Origin: an uncultured Lachnospiraceae bacterium
Lineage (GTDB): Bacteria > Bacillota > Clostridia > Lachnospirales > Lachnospiraceae
Length of the DNA: 64,000 bases
Assembly: GCA_910577955.1 (NCBI GenBank)
Contig: CAJTNC010000013.1
Span: 1 to 64,000 of the forward strand
Direction: 5' to 3'
The position numbers and the translations under genes are program-made. Of this stretch, positions 26,720-35,385 are shown piece after piece; within the stretch, counting starts at the first letter, position 1, and each line of letters starts with the position of its first letter. The notes beneath the pieces are model-generated. The model worked only from the letters and a program-made list of their open reading frames with translations, was not told where the DNA came from and did no database searches.

Positions 26720-26910
26720 ATGCCTGTCCTCCGTATTGATTGGTTTCCGGTCATTGCTGCCGCAGCAAAAACAGAAAAATCGGAATCATAGTACCATGTG
26801 TCTCCGCATTATGTCAATACGCGGCATCTTGATTTCCGACCTCCGGTTTTTATGCGGAGTGAAGTGATATTCATCAAAAAATTTTATACGAGCAATGCGA
26901 CAGAAATATG

Positions 26911-28131
26911 CTATTTATTTTCTGATACCGCCTGCATTTTCATGGCTCTCACTTTGGAGGAAAGGCCAAACAGATTGATGAAGCCGTCGGCGTCGTGGTG
27001 GTCGTACAGATCGCCGGTGGTGAAGGAGGCGATGCTTTCATTATAGAGGGAGTACGGGGAGGTTGTGCCCGCCTTGATGATGTTGCCTTTGTACAGTTTG
27101 AATTTCACTTCTCCGGTCACATACTGTTGGGTACTCTCGATAAATGCCTGTACAGCCTCGCGAAGGGGTGTAAACCATTTCCCTTCGTATACGATCTGCG
27201 CCAGTTTGTTGCCCATATCCGTTTTTACCGCATAGGTATCGCGGTCTAAGATCAGCTCTTCAAGCTGCTGATGCGCCTCATAGAGGATAGTGCCGCCGGG
27301 GGTCTCGTAAACGCCTCTGGATTTCATGCCGACCACTCGGTTTTCCACGATATCGATGATGCCGATGCCGTGTTTGCCCCCCAGTTCATTCAGACTGCGT
27401 ATAATGTCGGAAACTTTCATCTTCTGACCGTTGACAGAGACAGGAATGCCTTTTTCAAATGTCATGGTCACATACTCGCCCTCATCGGGGGCTTTCTCGG
27501 GTGTTACGCCAAGCACGAGAAGATGCTCGTAGTTTGGCTCACAGGCGGGATCCTCCAGCTCTAACCCTTCGTGGCTGATGTGCCAGATGTTGCGGTCGCG
27601 GCTGTAACTGTTGTCAGCCGAGAAGGGAAGGTCGATGCCGTGGGCTTTGCAGTATTCGATCTCGTCCTCTCTGGAACTGAGCGTCCACTTGTCGTCACGC
27701 CACGGAGCAATAATTTTCAAATCGGGCGCCAGAGCTTTGATGCCGAGTTCAAAGCGGATCTGATCGTTGCCTTTGCCGGTGGCGCCGTGGCAGATTGCGC
27801 TTGCCCCTTCTTTGCGGGCAATCTCCACAAGGCGTTTTGCGATGGCGGGACGCGCCATGGAAGTGCCTAACAGGTATTTGTCCTCATATACGGCGTGAGC
27901 CTGCACGCAGGGAACGACGTAGTTGTCGCAAAATTCATCGGTGATGTCTTCAATATATAATTTGGAAGCGCCGCAGAGAGCCGCGCGCTCTTCAAGGCCG
28001 TCCAGCTCGTTCCCCTGTCCGCAGTCTGCGCAGACACAGATCACTTCATAGTCAAAATTTTCTTTGAGCCAGGGGATGATTGCCGTTGTATCAAGTCCGC
28101 CGGAGTAGGCTAAAATCACTTTTTCTTTCAT
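26911..28131 (-). CDS. argG: Argininosuccinate synthase
   Basis: 406 residues. Strong family signatures: ILAYSGGLDTTAI (ATP-binding P-loop near the start), HGATGKGNDQIRFE and SYSRDRNIWHISHEG. It joins citrulline and aspartate to argininosuccinate in arginine synthesis. It stands alone on the minus strand with no argH beside it, and is divergent from the DUF4026-argC operon. The long 5' region (28132-28360) has a promoter and AT-rich palindromes that may bind the arginine repressor. Length and motifs are normal for the family. Confidence 0.97.
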   Translation of the reverse strand: MKEKVILAYSGGLDTTAIIPWLKENFDYEVICVCADCGQGNELDGLEERAALCGASKLYIEDITDEFCDNYVVPCVQAHAVYEDKYLLGTSMARPAIAKRLVEIARKEGASAICHGATGKGNDQIRFELGIKALAPDLKIIAPWRDDKWTLSSREDEIEYCKAHGIDLPFSADNSYSRDRNIWHISHEGLELEDPACEPNYEHLLVLGVTPEKAPDEGEYVTMTFEKGIPVSVNGQKMKVSDIIRSLNELGGKHGIGIIDIVENRVVGMKSRGVYETPGGTILYEAHQQLEELILDRDTYAVKTDMGNKLAQIVYEGKWFTPLREAVQAFIESTQQYVTGEVKFKLYKGNIIKAGTTSPYSLYNESIASFTTGDLYDHHDADGFINLFGLSSKVRAMKMQAVSENK

Positions 28132-28162
28132 GGGATGTACCGAACCTTTCTCATTTTTTGCA

Positions 28163-28325
28163 CCGTCAGTCTGACGGCAGAGGTTTTTAAGCTTTCTATA
28201 ATATACAATATGGCGTCATGAAATGCAAGCATAAAAATATACATTTTTAATGCAAATATTTTTTTGTTTTTACAAAAAATTAAATAAATGTTGAATAATA
28301 TACAGATATAGTGTATTATTATGCA
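28163..28325 (-). promoter_or_regulatory. argG promoter with AT-rich palindromes (ArgR operator candidates)
   Basis: On the minus strand TTGCAT (28228-28223), 17 bases and TATATT (28205-28200) form a promoter for argG. Immediately upstream is a near-palindrome GCATAAAAATA...TTTTTAATGC (28229-28253). Further up is a second one, TGAATAATATACA / TGTATTATTATGCA (28292-28325). Both resemble AT-rich ARG boxes. A small hairpin CCGTCA-GTC-TGACGG (28163-28177) lies in the untranslated leader. Confidence 0.5.
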
Positions 28326-28357
28326 ATGAAAAAGAGAGAGACCCGATTCATATCCGT

Positions 28358-28572
28358 ATAGGTAATTGCGAAACACATTGATTTTGTCGTTTTGTTGTGC
28401 AAAATATACGATCCAGACGCAGGCACGCTTTCGCTGCGGCTCGACCGTAGCGGATACATAAGGCGCCAAAATACGGTGCCTAAGTGCCGACGGTCTCACA
28501 GCGCCTGCTTATGGATGCGTAAATTTTGCACAAGCAATACTGCAGAAAACAGAGTTTCGCAATGACTTATCC
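28358..28572 (+). repeat. MITE-like dispersed element, copy 1
   Basis: About 215 bases closely matching 61160-61373 in the same orientation. The ends are inverted repeats (ATTGCGAAAC at 28365-28374, GTTTCGCAAT at 28554-28563). Further in are inner inverted repeats (TGTGCAAAATATACG near 28398; CGTAAATTTTGCACA near 28518-28532). Between them lie smaller hairpins such as GGCGCC/GGTGCC. The stretch from ACATAAGGCGCC to TTTTGCAC is almost identical in both copies. There is no reading frame of note. It could be a non-autonomous transposable element or a structured RNA leader. Confidence 0.75.
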
Positions 28573-28632
28573 GGAGGAGCATCGCAGAGACGGTCAAAAA
28601 AGAAAAGTGTCGTACAAATTGTGGAAAATGGA

Positions 28633-28661
28633 TTGAGGACTTACCGCAGGAGTAGTATAAT
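28633..28661 (+). promoter_or_regulatory. Promoter of the DUF4026-arg operon
   Basis: TTGAGG (28633-28638), a 17-base spacer and a perfect TATAAT (28656-28661). Transcription would start near 28668. This gives a leader of about 115 bases that includes the hairpin at 28700-28751. Confidence 0.65.
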
Positions 28662-28699
28662 CAATCAAGCGTGAAACTTTGCTTACTACAGTATTGTTA

Positions 28700-28751
28700 G
28701 TATAAAATTACGTATCCATAAGCAGGCACTGTGTGACCGTAAATTTTATAC
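28700..28751 (-). repeat. Short inverted derivative of the MITE-like element
   Basis: GTATAAAATTACG (28700-28712) pairs with CGTAAATTTTATAC (28738-28751). Between them, ATCCATAAGCAGGCACTG matches the reverse complement of the right end of copy 1 (28485-28520). It is thus an inverted, internally deleted family member. It lies in the 5' untranslated region of the DUF4026 operon, where it would fold into a long hairpin. Confidence 0.65.
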
Positions 28752-28781
28752 AACAAAAGTTTAGGGAAGGAGAAAAATTTT

Positions 28782-30020
28782 ATGGAGAAAATAAAATCTC
28801 AGATGTTAGCCGTCCCGACGGACAGCAGTGAAATAGAAGATCCGAGGCTTTTGGAGAAGCGCCTGCGGGAATCCGCGGATTTTCAGGTGGAATCCATGGA
28901 GTTTAAGGAGGATGGCATGCGGCTTGGAATCCTATGGGGGGAGGAGACATTTTCGGCGGAGATATACCCCACGGATTTTGAGATCCCGGAACTGTACCGC
29001 TGCCAGCACTTTTTCCCGGATCTGGATATAGAAGCGATACAGAAGGTACAGTGCGGTCTGGCCGTTGAGATGATGTTCGGCGGGGATGCACTTTCCTCGT
29101 ATCATCTGCAGTTGAAGCTGATACACGCCATGCTCCCGGATGCACTGGCAGTGATCGATGACAGTTCGGAGAAGATTCTCTCCGGCCGCTGGGCTGCACT
29201 GGCGGCAATGTCCAAGGTTCCGCCGGCTCCCCGTTATCTCTACACGGCTCAGGCGGTGGCAGGGGAGGAGGATGCCTGCGTGTGGCTTCACACCCACGGT
29301 TTAAACCGCTGCGGCCGTCCGGAGTTAGAGGTGTTAAATTCAAACAAAGAAAACTGTCAGGAGCACTACAACGTTTTGGAGACTCTGGCAAATCGGTTGT
29401 TGGAGAACGAGGAGATACCGCCCTTTGGCAGCCCCTGTTTTTTGGCTTATGTGGCGGAGGGGATGCCTCTGGTGGTGACGCTCATTGACTGGGAGGAAGC
29501 CGTGGAGCTGTATCCTGCGGAAATGCTGGGCGGGAAAAATGACAGACAGGAAAGCCATAACCGGGATACCTGCGTCGTCTTTGTCTATCCGTCTCAGGAG
29601 AGCGCGGAAGAAAGGAAGTTTTGTCCGCTTGACATCTACGATAAATATATGAAGGGAAATCCGGTCTTCTTAATTTCCGTGGAGGAGACCGCCAGAATGC
29701 GGGCTTTGGCGGTGGAGCGTATCTCCTATCTGTTTGAAGCGTCTGAAAATAAAGATAACCATCTGTTGGTGAAACTGGGGCTGCAGGTGGATGAGGAACA
29801 TAAAACCCAGAGCAATGACAAAGAGCATATCTGGTTTGAAGTGCTGGAGGTATCAGAGAATCGGTTTCGGGCTGAACTTACACAGGAACCCTACTATATC
29901 AAGGATATGCACAAGGGCTTTGTGGGAGAGTATGGCCCGGAGGATGTGACGGACTGGCTGATCTATACGCCGGAAGGCAGGCTCTCACCGGATGATGTTT
30001 ACAGACTTTCAATCAGTTAA
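28782..30020 (+). CDS. DUF4026 protein with DUF2314-like C-terminus
   Basis: 412 residues, start ATG 28782 after AAGGAGAAAAA. The protein is acidic and soluble with no signal peptide. The N-terminal and central parts resemble DUF4026 proteins. The last about 70 residues (EHIWFEVLEVSENRFRAEL, then DVTDWLIYTPEG) match the DUF2314-type small domain. No catalytic site is known for either. It is the first gene of the operon that continues with argC 17 bases later, an unusual place for this family. The link to arginine synthesis is by position only. Confidence 0.7.
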   Translation: MEKIKSQMLAVPTDSSEIEDPRLLEKRLRESADFQVESMEFKEDGMRLGILWGEETFSAEIYPTDFEIPELYRCQHFFPDLDIEAIQKVQCGLAVEMMFGGDALSSYHLQLKLIHAMLPDALAVIDDSSEKILSGRWAALAAMSKVPPAPRYLYTAQAVAGEEDACVWLHTHGLNRCGRPELEVLNSNKENCQEHYNVLETLANRLLENEEIPPFGSPCFLAYVAEGMPLVVTLIDWEEAVELYPAEMLGGKNDRQESHNRDTCVVFVYPSQESAEERKFCPLDIYDKYMKGNPVFLISVEETARMRALAVERISYLFEASENKDNHLLVKLGLQVDEEHKTQSNDKEHIWFEVLEVSENRFRAELTQEPYYIKDMHKGFVGEYGPEDVTDWLIYTPEGRLSPDDVYRLSIS

Positions 30021-30037
30021 AAATACCGGAGGCGACG

Positions 30038-31102
30038 ATGGAAGAGAACAAAGATACGACAATAAAAGTGGGCATTATAGGAGCTACCGGCTATGCGGGG
30101 GCGGAACTTGTGAGGATTCTGCAGAGGCATCCGGCGGCGGAGGTGGTTTGGTACGGTTCGAGGAGTTACATAGAAAAAGAGTACGCGTCGGTCTACAGGA
30201 ATTTCTTTCAGGTGGTGGAGAATATCTGCAAAGGGGATGATTTGAATGAACTGGCTGATCGGGCGGATGTGATCTTTACAGCCACCCCTCAGGGATTTTT
30301 GTCTTCCGTTATCTCGGAGGATATTCTGCAAAAGGTGAAGATCGTGGATCTGAGCGCGGATTTTAGACTGAAAGATGTGGCGGTCTATGAAAAGTGGTAC
30401 GGAATCGAGCATAAAGCGCCGCAATTTATCGAGGAGGCGGTCTATGGACTTTGCGAGATAAACAGGGAGGATATCAAAGGGGCGAGACTGATCGCCAATC
30501 CCGGCTGCTATACGACCTGTTCTATTCTGACGGCCTATCCCCTTGTGAAAGAGGGGCTGATCGATGCGGACAGCCTGATCATCGATGCAAAAAGCGGCAC
30601 CTCCGGAGCAGGGCGGGGGGAAAAGCTCTCCAATCTGTTCTGCGAGGTGAACGAGAATATAAAGGCCTACGGCGTGGCGGGACACAGGCATACGCCGGAG
30701 ATCGAGGAACAGCTTGGATATGCGGCGGAAAGAGAGCTCGTATTGAATTTTACGCCCCATCTTGTCCCGATGAACAGAGGGATCCTTGTGACGGCTTATG
30801 CGTCTTTAAAAGGGAAGGATGCGGATCCGGAGAGAGTGCGGGCCGCTTATGAGAAGTATTACGGAAAAGAGAGCTTTATTCGAATACTGCCTGCGGGAGA
30901 ATGCCCCGAGACAAAGTGGGTGGAGGGCAGCAATTTTGTGGATATCGGCTTTGTGATCGATGAGCGCACGAACAGGATCATTATGATGGGAGCAATTGAT
31001 AATCTGGTGAAAGGGGCTGCCGGGCAGGCGGTGCAGAATATGAATCTGCTGTTCGGGCTGCCTGAGAGCACAGGGCTTATGATGATGCCTATGTTTCCGT
31101 AG
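30038..31102 (+). CDS. argC: N-acetyl-gamma-glutamyl-phosphate reductase
   Basis: 354 residues. The N-terminal NADP-binding segment is KVGIIGATGYAGAELVRIL. The catalytic cysteine is in IANPGCYTTC (about residue 157), and a conserved HRHTPEI segment follows. It reduces N-acetylglutamyl phosphate to the semialdehyde, the third step of arginine synthesis. The start ATG 30038 follows GGAGGCG. Next in the operon is a GNAT gene, where many Firmicutes have argJ. Confidence 0.96.
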   Translation: MEENKDTTIKVGIIGATGYAGAELVRILQRHPAAEVVWYGSRSYIEKEYASVYRNFFQVVENICKGDDLNELADRADVIFTATPQGFLSSVISEDILQKVKIVDLSADFRLKDVAVYEKWYGIEHKAPQFIEEAVYGLCEINREDIKGARLIANPGCYTTCSILTAYPLVKEGLIDADSLIIDAKSGTSGAGRGEKLSNLFCEVNENIKAYGVAGHRHTPEIEEQLGYAAERELVLNFTPHLVPMNRGILVTAYASLKGKDADPERVRAAYEKYYGKESFIRILPAGECPETKWVEGSNFVDIGFVIDERTNRIIMMGAIDNLVKGAAGQAVQNMNLLFGLPESTGLMMMPMFP

Positions 31103-31133
31103 TTGATAAGCAGATGACAGGAGAGACAGCTGA

Positions 31134-31586
31134 ATGGGAATAACAATACGTTCTATGACAATTGAGGACTATCCTGAGGTGAAAGAGCTCTGGCAGAGCA
31201 TCCGGGGATTCGGCATCCGCAGTATCGATGATTCCGAAGAGGGTGTAAGGCGTTTCCTTGCAAGAAATCCGGGCATCAGTGTTGTGGCCTGTCAGGATGG
31301 GGAGATCGTCGGAGCGATTCTCTGCGGCCATGACGGCAGAAGGGGATGCCTCTATCATGTCTGTGTGAAGGAGACAAACAGACGGCAGGGGATCGGGAAG
31401 GCGATGGTTGTCTTTTGTATGGAGGCCTTAAAAAAAGAGCGGATCAATAAAGTTTCTCTGATCGCTTTTACGAAAAATGATGTGGGGAACGCATTCTGGA
31501 AGGAGATCGGGTGGACAAAGAGAGAAGATCTGAATTATTATGACTTTGTGCTGAATGAGGAGAATATTACGGCGTTTATCAGATAG
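31134..31586 (+). CDS. GNAT acetyltransferase in arg operon (candidate acetylglutamate synthase)
   Basis: 150 residues, a single GNAT domain of YpeA-like type. The acetyl-CoA loop motif is RRQGIGKAM (about 84-92), after a beta strand GCLYHVCVKE; the C-terminal part has NAFWKEIGW. The start ATG 31134 follows AGGAGAGACAG. Position is the key fact: it lies between argC and argB, and no argJ is seen in the cluster. A route from glutamate to acetylglutamate is therefore needed, and single-domain GNAT enzymes are known to supply it in some bacteria. The acetylglutamate synthase role is an inference; it could equally modify another small molecule or a protein. Confidence 0.8.
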   Translation: MGITIRSMTIEDYPEVKELWQSIRGFGIRSIDDSEEGVRRFLARNPGISVVACQDGEIVGAILCGHDGRRGCLYHVCVKETNRRQGIGKAMVVFCMEALKKERINKVSLIAFTKNDVGNAFWKEIGWTKREDLNYYDFVLNEENITAFIR

Positions 31587-31669
31587 AGATAGAAGGGGCG
31601 CTGTAAATGACCGGACGTTTGATACGCCGGAGCGAAAAATAAAAGATACGGAACAGGAGACGGATTGCG

Positions 31670-32560
31670 ATGTTGAACAACAGACCGGAAAATATGGACG
31701 AAGTGATGAGGAAGGCGGAGGTGCTGATCGAGGCGCTGCCTTATATCCAGAAGTTTAATAGGAAGATCATCGTGGTAAAGTACGGCGGATCCGCTATGAG
31801 CGACGAGGAGCTGCAGAAAAATGTGATCAAGGATGTGACGCTCCTTAAGCTGGTAGGATTTAAGCCCATTATCGTCCACGGCGGCGGTAAGGAGATCAGC
31901 CGCTGGATGGGCAAAGTGGGGAAGGAATCCCGGTTTATAAACGGGCTGCGGGTCACGGATGCGGACACCATGGAGATCGCGGAGATGGTGTTGAACAAAG
32001 TAAATAAGAGTCTTGTGACAATGGTGCAGGAGTTAGGGGTGCGCGCGGTGGGCGTCAGCGGCAAGGACGGCGGACTGCTCAATGTGGAAAAAAAATATGC
32101 GGATGGGCAGGACATCGGCTTTGTGGGCAATATAAAGGAAGTGAATCCGAAAGTGCTTTACGATCTGTTGGAGAAGGATTTTCTGCCTATCGTCGCGCCC
32201 GTAGGGTTTGATGATGATTTTCACACTTATAATATCAACGCCGACGACGCGGCCTGCGCTATCGCAAAGGCGGTGGGAGCGGATAAACTTGTTTTTCTGA
32301 CGGATATCGAAGGGCTGTACAGAGATATCAACGATAAGTCAAGTTTTATCAGCCGCCTAACGGCCGGACAGGCGGATGAGCTGATAGGAGGAGGTTTTAT
32401 CGGAGGCGGTATGCTGCCGAAACTGGGAAATTGTACCTCGGCCATCCGGAATGGTGTGAACAGAGTGCATATTTTGGACGGAAGGATCCCGCATTGTTTG
32501 CTGCTTGAGATCTTTACCAATCAGGGTATCGGCACGGCGATCGTCAGGGAAGAGGAATAG
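31670..32560 (+). CDS. argB: Acetylglutamate kinase
   Basis: 296 residues. The amino-acid-kinase family signatures are VKYGGSAM near residue 37, IIVHGGGKEIS near 62 and INADDAACAIAKAVGADKL near 182. The C-terminal part contains GGFIGGGMLPKL, as in arginine-feedback-regulated kinases, whose N-terminal helix (residues 1-20 here, MLNNRPENMDEVMRKAEVL) is also present. The enzyme is therefore likely inhibited by arginine. It phosphorylates N-acetylglutamate. It is followed 16 bases later by argD. Confidence 0.97.
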   Translation: MLNNRPENMDEVMRKAEVLIEALPYIQKFNRKIIVVKYGGSAMSDEELQKNVIKDVTLLKLVGFKPIIVHGGGKEISRWMGKVGKESRFINGLRVTDADTMEIAEMVLNKVNKSLVTMVQELGVRAVGVSGKDGGLLNVEKKYADGQDIGFVGNIKEVNPKVLYDLLEKDFLPIVAPVGFDDDFHTYNINADDAACAIAKAVGADKLVFLTDIEGLYRDINDKSSFISRLTAGQADELIGGGFIGGGMLPKLGNCTSAIRNGVNRVHILDGRIPHCLLLEIFTNQGIGTAIVREEE

Positions 32561-32576
32561 ACAGGAGGGGATTTTC

Positions 32577-33821
32577 ATGCAGGATCACGGAACACAGGAA
32601 TATATCGCGCAGGCGGAGCGGGATCTGCTGCACACTTATAACCGCTATCCCATCGTATTCGACCGGGGGGAGGGCGTATATTTGTACGATAAAGAGGGAA
32701 AAAAATATCTGGATTTCTTTTCCGGTATCGGGGTGAATGCACTGGGATACCACTATAAGGATTACGATGAGGCGCTGAAAGAACAGATCGATAAGCTGCT
32801 CCATATCTCAAACTATTTCTATAACGAACCGGCGGTTCTGGCGGCGGAAAAATTGAAAAAGGCCTCCGGCATGGATCGGGTATTTTTTACAAACAGCGGT
32901 GCGGAAGCCGTGGAGGGGGCTCTGAAAGCGGCGAGGAAATATGCTTTCACGAAAAACGGAGGTCATAAAGATGACCACAGGGGCGGAGAGATCATTGCCA
33001 TGAACCATTCCTTTCACGGCAGGACGATGGGGGCTCTTTCCGTGACGGGAAATCCTCATTACAGGGAAGCCTTTGAGCCTTTGATCGGAAACGTGCGGTT
33101 CGCCGAGTTGAACGATTTTGACTCTGTGCTGGCACAGGTTACAGATGATACCTGCGCTGTCCTGTTTGAGACGCTGCAGGGGGAGGGCGGTATTTATCCG
33201 GCGGAGAAAAGTTTCTTAGAACAGGTGAAGAGGCTCTGTGAGGAGCGGGATATCCTGTTGATCTTAGATGAGATCCAGTGCGGCATGGGGCGCACCGGAG
33301 AGATGTTTGCATGGCAGCGCTATGGCGTGAAACCGGATATTATGGCCTGCGCCAAGGCTGTCGGCGGCGGCGTGCCTGTGGGCGCGTTCCTGATGACGGA
33401 AGAGGTGGCCGAAAAATCTCTCATGGCGGGGGACCACGGTACCACTTACGGGGGAAATCCCTTTGCCTGCGCCGCCGTTTCAAAAATGTTGGACATATTT
33501 GAGGAAAATGATATAATAGGGCATGTACAAAAGATCGCGCCCTATCTGGAAGAAAGATTAGACGGGATCGTTTCGGAGTTTGATACGGTTTTGGCGAGAC
33601 GCGGACTCGGCCTGATGCAGGGAGTGGAGTGCAGCGTGCCGGTGAGCGGCGTGATCAGCAGCTGTCTGGAAAAAGGGTTAGTGTTGATCAATGCCGGCAG
33701 CAATATTCTACGCTTTGTCCCTCCTTTAGTCATCACCAAGGAACATGTGGACGAGATGGCGGAAATTCTGCGGGCGGCCCTTGGAGAAACTTGCGGGAAG
33801 GCGTCTGCGGAATCGAAATAG
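32577..33821 (+). CDS. argD: Acetylornithine aminotransferase
   Basis: 414 residues from ATG 32577, chosen for the AGGAGGGG site at 32563-32570; the frame opens earlier within argB. A class III PLP aminotransferase with FFSGIGVNALGYHY, FFTNSGAEAVEGALKAARKY, FHGRTMG, ILDEIQCGMGRTG, and the PLP-lysine in CAKAVGGGVPVGAF. It converts N-acetylglutamate semialdehyde to N-acetylornithine, and may also serve lysine synthesis. It is the fourth arg-related gene in the operon. argF, argH and argJ are not in the window. Confidence 0.95.
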   Translation: MQDHGTQEYIAQAERDLLHTYNRYPIVFDRGEGVYLYDKEGKKYLDFFSGIGVNALGYHYKDYDEALKEQIDKLLHISNYFYNEPAVLAAEKLKKASGMDRVFFTNSGAEAVEGALKAARKYAFTKNGGHKDDHRGGEIIAMNHSFHGRTMGALSVTGNPHYREAFEPLIGNVRFAELNDFDSVLAQVTDDTCAVLFETLQGEGGIYPAEKSFLEQVKRLCEERDILLILDEIQCGMGRTGEMFAWQRYGVKPDIMACAKAVGGGVPVGAFLMTEEVAEKSLMAGDHGTTYGGNPFACAAVSKMLDIFEENDIIGHVQKIAPYLEERLDGIVSEFDTVLARRGLGLMQGVECSVPVSGVISSCLEKGLVLINAGSNILRFVPPLVITKEHVDEMAEILRAALGETCGKASAESK

Positions 33822-33833
33822 AAAGGAAATTTC

Positions 33834-35336
33834 ATGAAACATAAGAAATGGATATACGCAGGAATCTTGGCGGTCTGTGCGGCGGTATGCATATTTGCGC
33901 TGAAAAAGACCGGCGAAAAGACGGAGAGTGAAGAGCAGCAGGAAAACCTGTTGAACAGCAGGAAGGAGACGCTCAGACTGTGGTATACGGATGAGAGCCT
34001 GACGGATTATTTAAATGCGGCGGCGGTGGCTTACGGTGAAAACAGTGACGTCCGGGTGGAAGCGGTGCTGATTGACGACAGTGAGTATCTCGAAGCCATC
34101 AACGAAGCTTCTCTCGGGCGGGATGAAAGGTCAAAGCCCGATCTGTATCTGATCACCAACGACTGTCTGGAAAAGGCGTATCTGGCGGGACTGGCCGGGG
34201 AGATATCCGATCAGAATATGTTTCTGGCGGATGAGTATGAGAACAGGGGAGCCGCCGCTGCGGTGACTTATGACGGAAAGATCGTGGCCTATCCTTTTTA
34301 CTATGAAGCCTGTGCATTGCTTTATAACAAAACATATCTGAAAGATTATGCGAAGCTGCAGTTAGAAATAGAGATGGATCAGGCGTCGGAGGAAATGGCC
34401 GGGGAGGAAGAGGATTCCGGAAATGTATCGGAGGAAGCAGCCGGAGAGGAACTTTCTCATGAGTTCTCCGAGGAGGAGATCAGTCGACGCGCCTTTGAAT
34501 GTCTGCCCGATACGATAGCGGAGTTGGGAGAATTTGCAGAGAATTACGATGCGCCGGAACAGGTGGAAGCCGTCTTTAAGTGGGATGTGTCCGATATTGT
34601 GTATAATTACAGTTTTGCGGGAGATCATCTGATCGTAGGCGGTGAAAACGGCGACGATCCGGACGATATCGATATTTATAATCTGGAGACGCTGCAGTGC
34701 CTGACTACTTTTCAGGAACTGAATCAGTTCTTTTCCATTGAGCGGTCGGAGGTAAGCTATGACAGCGTGATGCAGGATTTTCTGGAGGGAAAGATCGTAT
34801 TTACCGTGGCGGGAACAGAGGCGGTGAACCGGATGGCAAACGCGAAAGCGGATGGGAGTTTTGCCTATGAGTACGGTTTTTACAGTATGCCGGATCTGAC
34901 GGAAGAGTTGAAAAGCCGTTCCCTGTCGATCACAACCTGTATTGCCGTAAACGGTTATACGGAGTTGAAAGAGCAGGCCAACGACTTTGCAAGATTTATG
35001 ATGAACGATTGGACAAACGGGCTGAAACTTCAGGAGAGCACCGGTAAGATGCCGGTCTACGGCTTTCCGCTGTACGATGAAAACTATACTTTTGCGGGAT
35101 CCTACGGTGAGTCAATGCCCCTTCCGAAGATGATGACCACCGGAAATTTCTGGGTGCAGATGGAGATCGCCTTCACCAATATATGGGAGGGCGGGGATGT
35201 GAACGCTCTGTTAAAGAGCCTGTCAGAGCAGATCATGCGTCAGGTGACGGGGGACGACAGTTATACGGAGGAGTATATTGAACTGCCGGAACCTGAGGTT
35301 GAGGAGCCGGAGGAGGAATATATAGAAGAGACGTAA
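33834..35336 (+). CDS. Extracellular solute-binding protein (orphan), acidic
   Basis: 500 residues. An N-terminal hydrophobic segment (about 5-23, WIYAGILAVCAAVCIFAL) acts as signal or anchor; there is no good lipobox. The fold resembles the sugar-binding family (MalE-like): LRLWYTDESLTDYL, then ACALLYNKTYLKDY, and a late segment ANDFARFMMND. Two acidic low-complexity stretches are unusual: about residues 182-215 (rich in Glu) and the last 20 residues (EEYIELPEPEVEEPEEEY). It begins 12 bases after argD, so it is co-transcribed, but no permease or ATPase genes follow. Its ligand is unknown. Confidence 0.75.
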   Translation: MKHKKWIYAGILAVCAAVCIFALKKTGEKTESEEQQENLLNSRKETLRLWYTDESLTDYLNAAAVAYGENSDVRVEAVLIDDSEYLEAINEASLGRDERSKPDLYLITNDCLEKAYLAGLAGEISDQNMFLADEYENRGAAAAVTYDGKIVAYPFYYEACALLYNKTYLKDYAKLQLEIEMDQASEEMAGEEEDSGNVSEEAAGEELSHEFSEEEISRRAFECLPDTIAELGEFAENYDAPEQVEAVFKWDVSDIVYNYSFAGDHLIVGGENGDDPDDIDIYNLETLQCLTTFQELNQFFSIERSEVSYDSVMQDFLEGKIVFTVAGTEAVNRMANAKADGSFAYEYGFYSMPDLTEELKSRSLSITTCIAVNGYTELKEQANDFARFMMNDWTNGLKLQESTGKMPVYGFPLYDENYTFAGSYGESMPLPKMMTTGNFWVQMEIAFTNIWEGGDVNALLKSLSEQIMRQVTGDDSYTEEYIELPEPEVEEPEEEYIEET

Positions 35337-35385
35337 AGGCGGCGGGCTTGGTAAAACTCGGAATTTTGTCGGAAAGGGCGGACGG

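Noticed and set aside
28128..28499. 123-residue minus frame covering argG leader and the MITE-like element
   Set aside because: Runs through the promoter, operator candidates and the repeat; the second repeat copy has no matching frame.
28358..28572. Copy 1 of the palindromic element as an integration (att) site or tRNA-like gene
   Set aside because: It has terminal inverted repeats at both ends, not a tRNA cloverleaf, and no integrase lies nearby.
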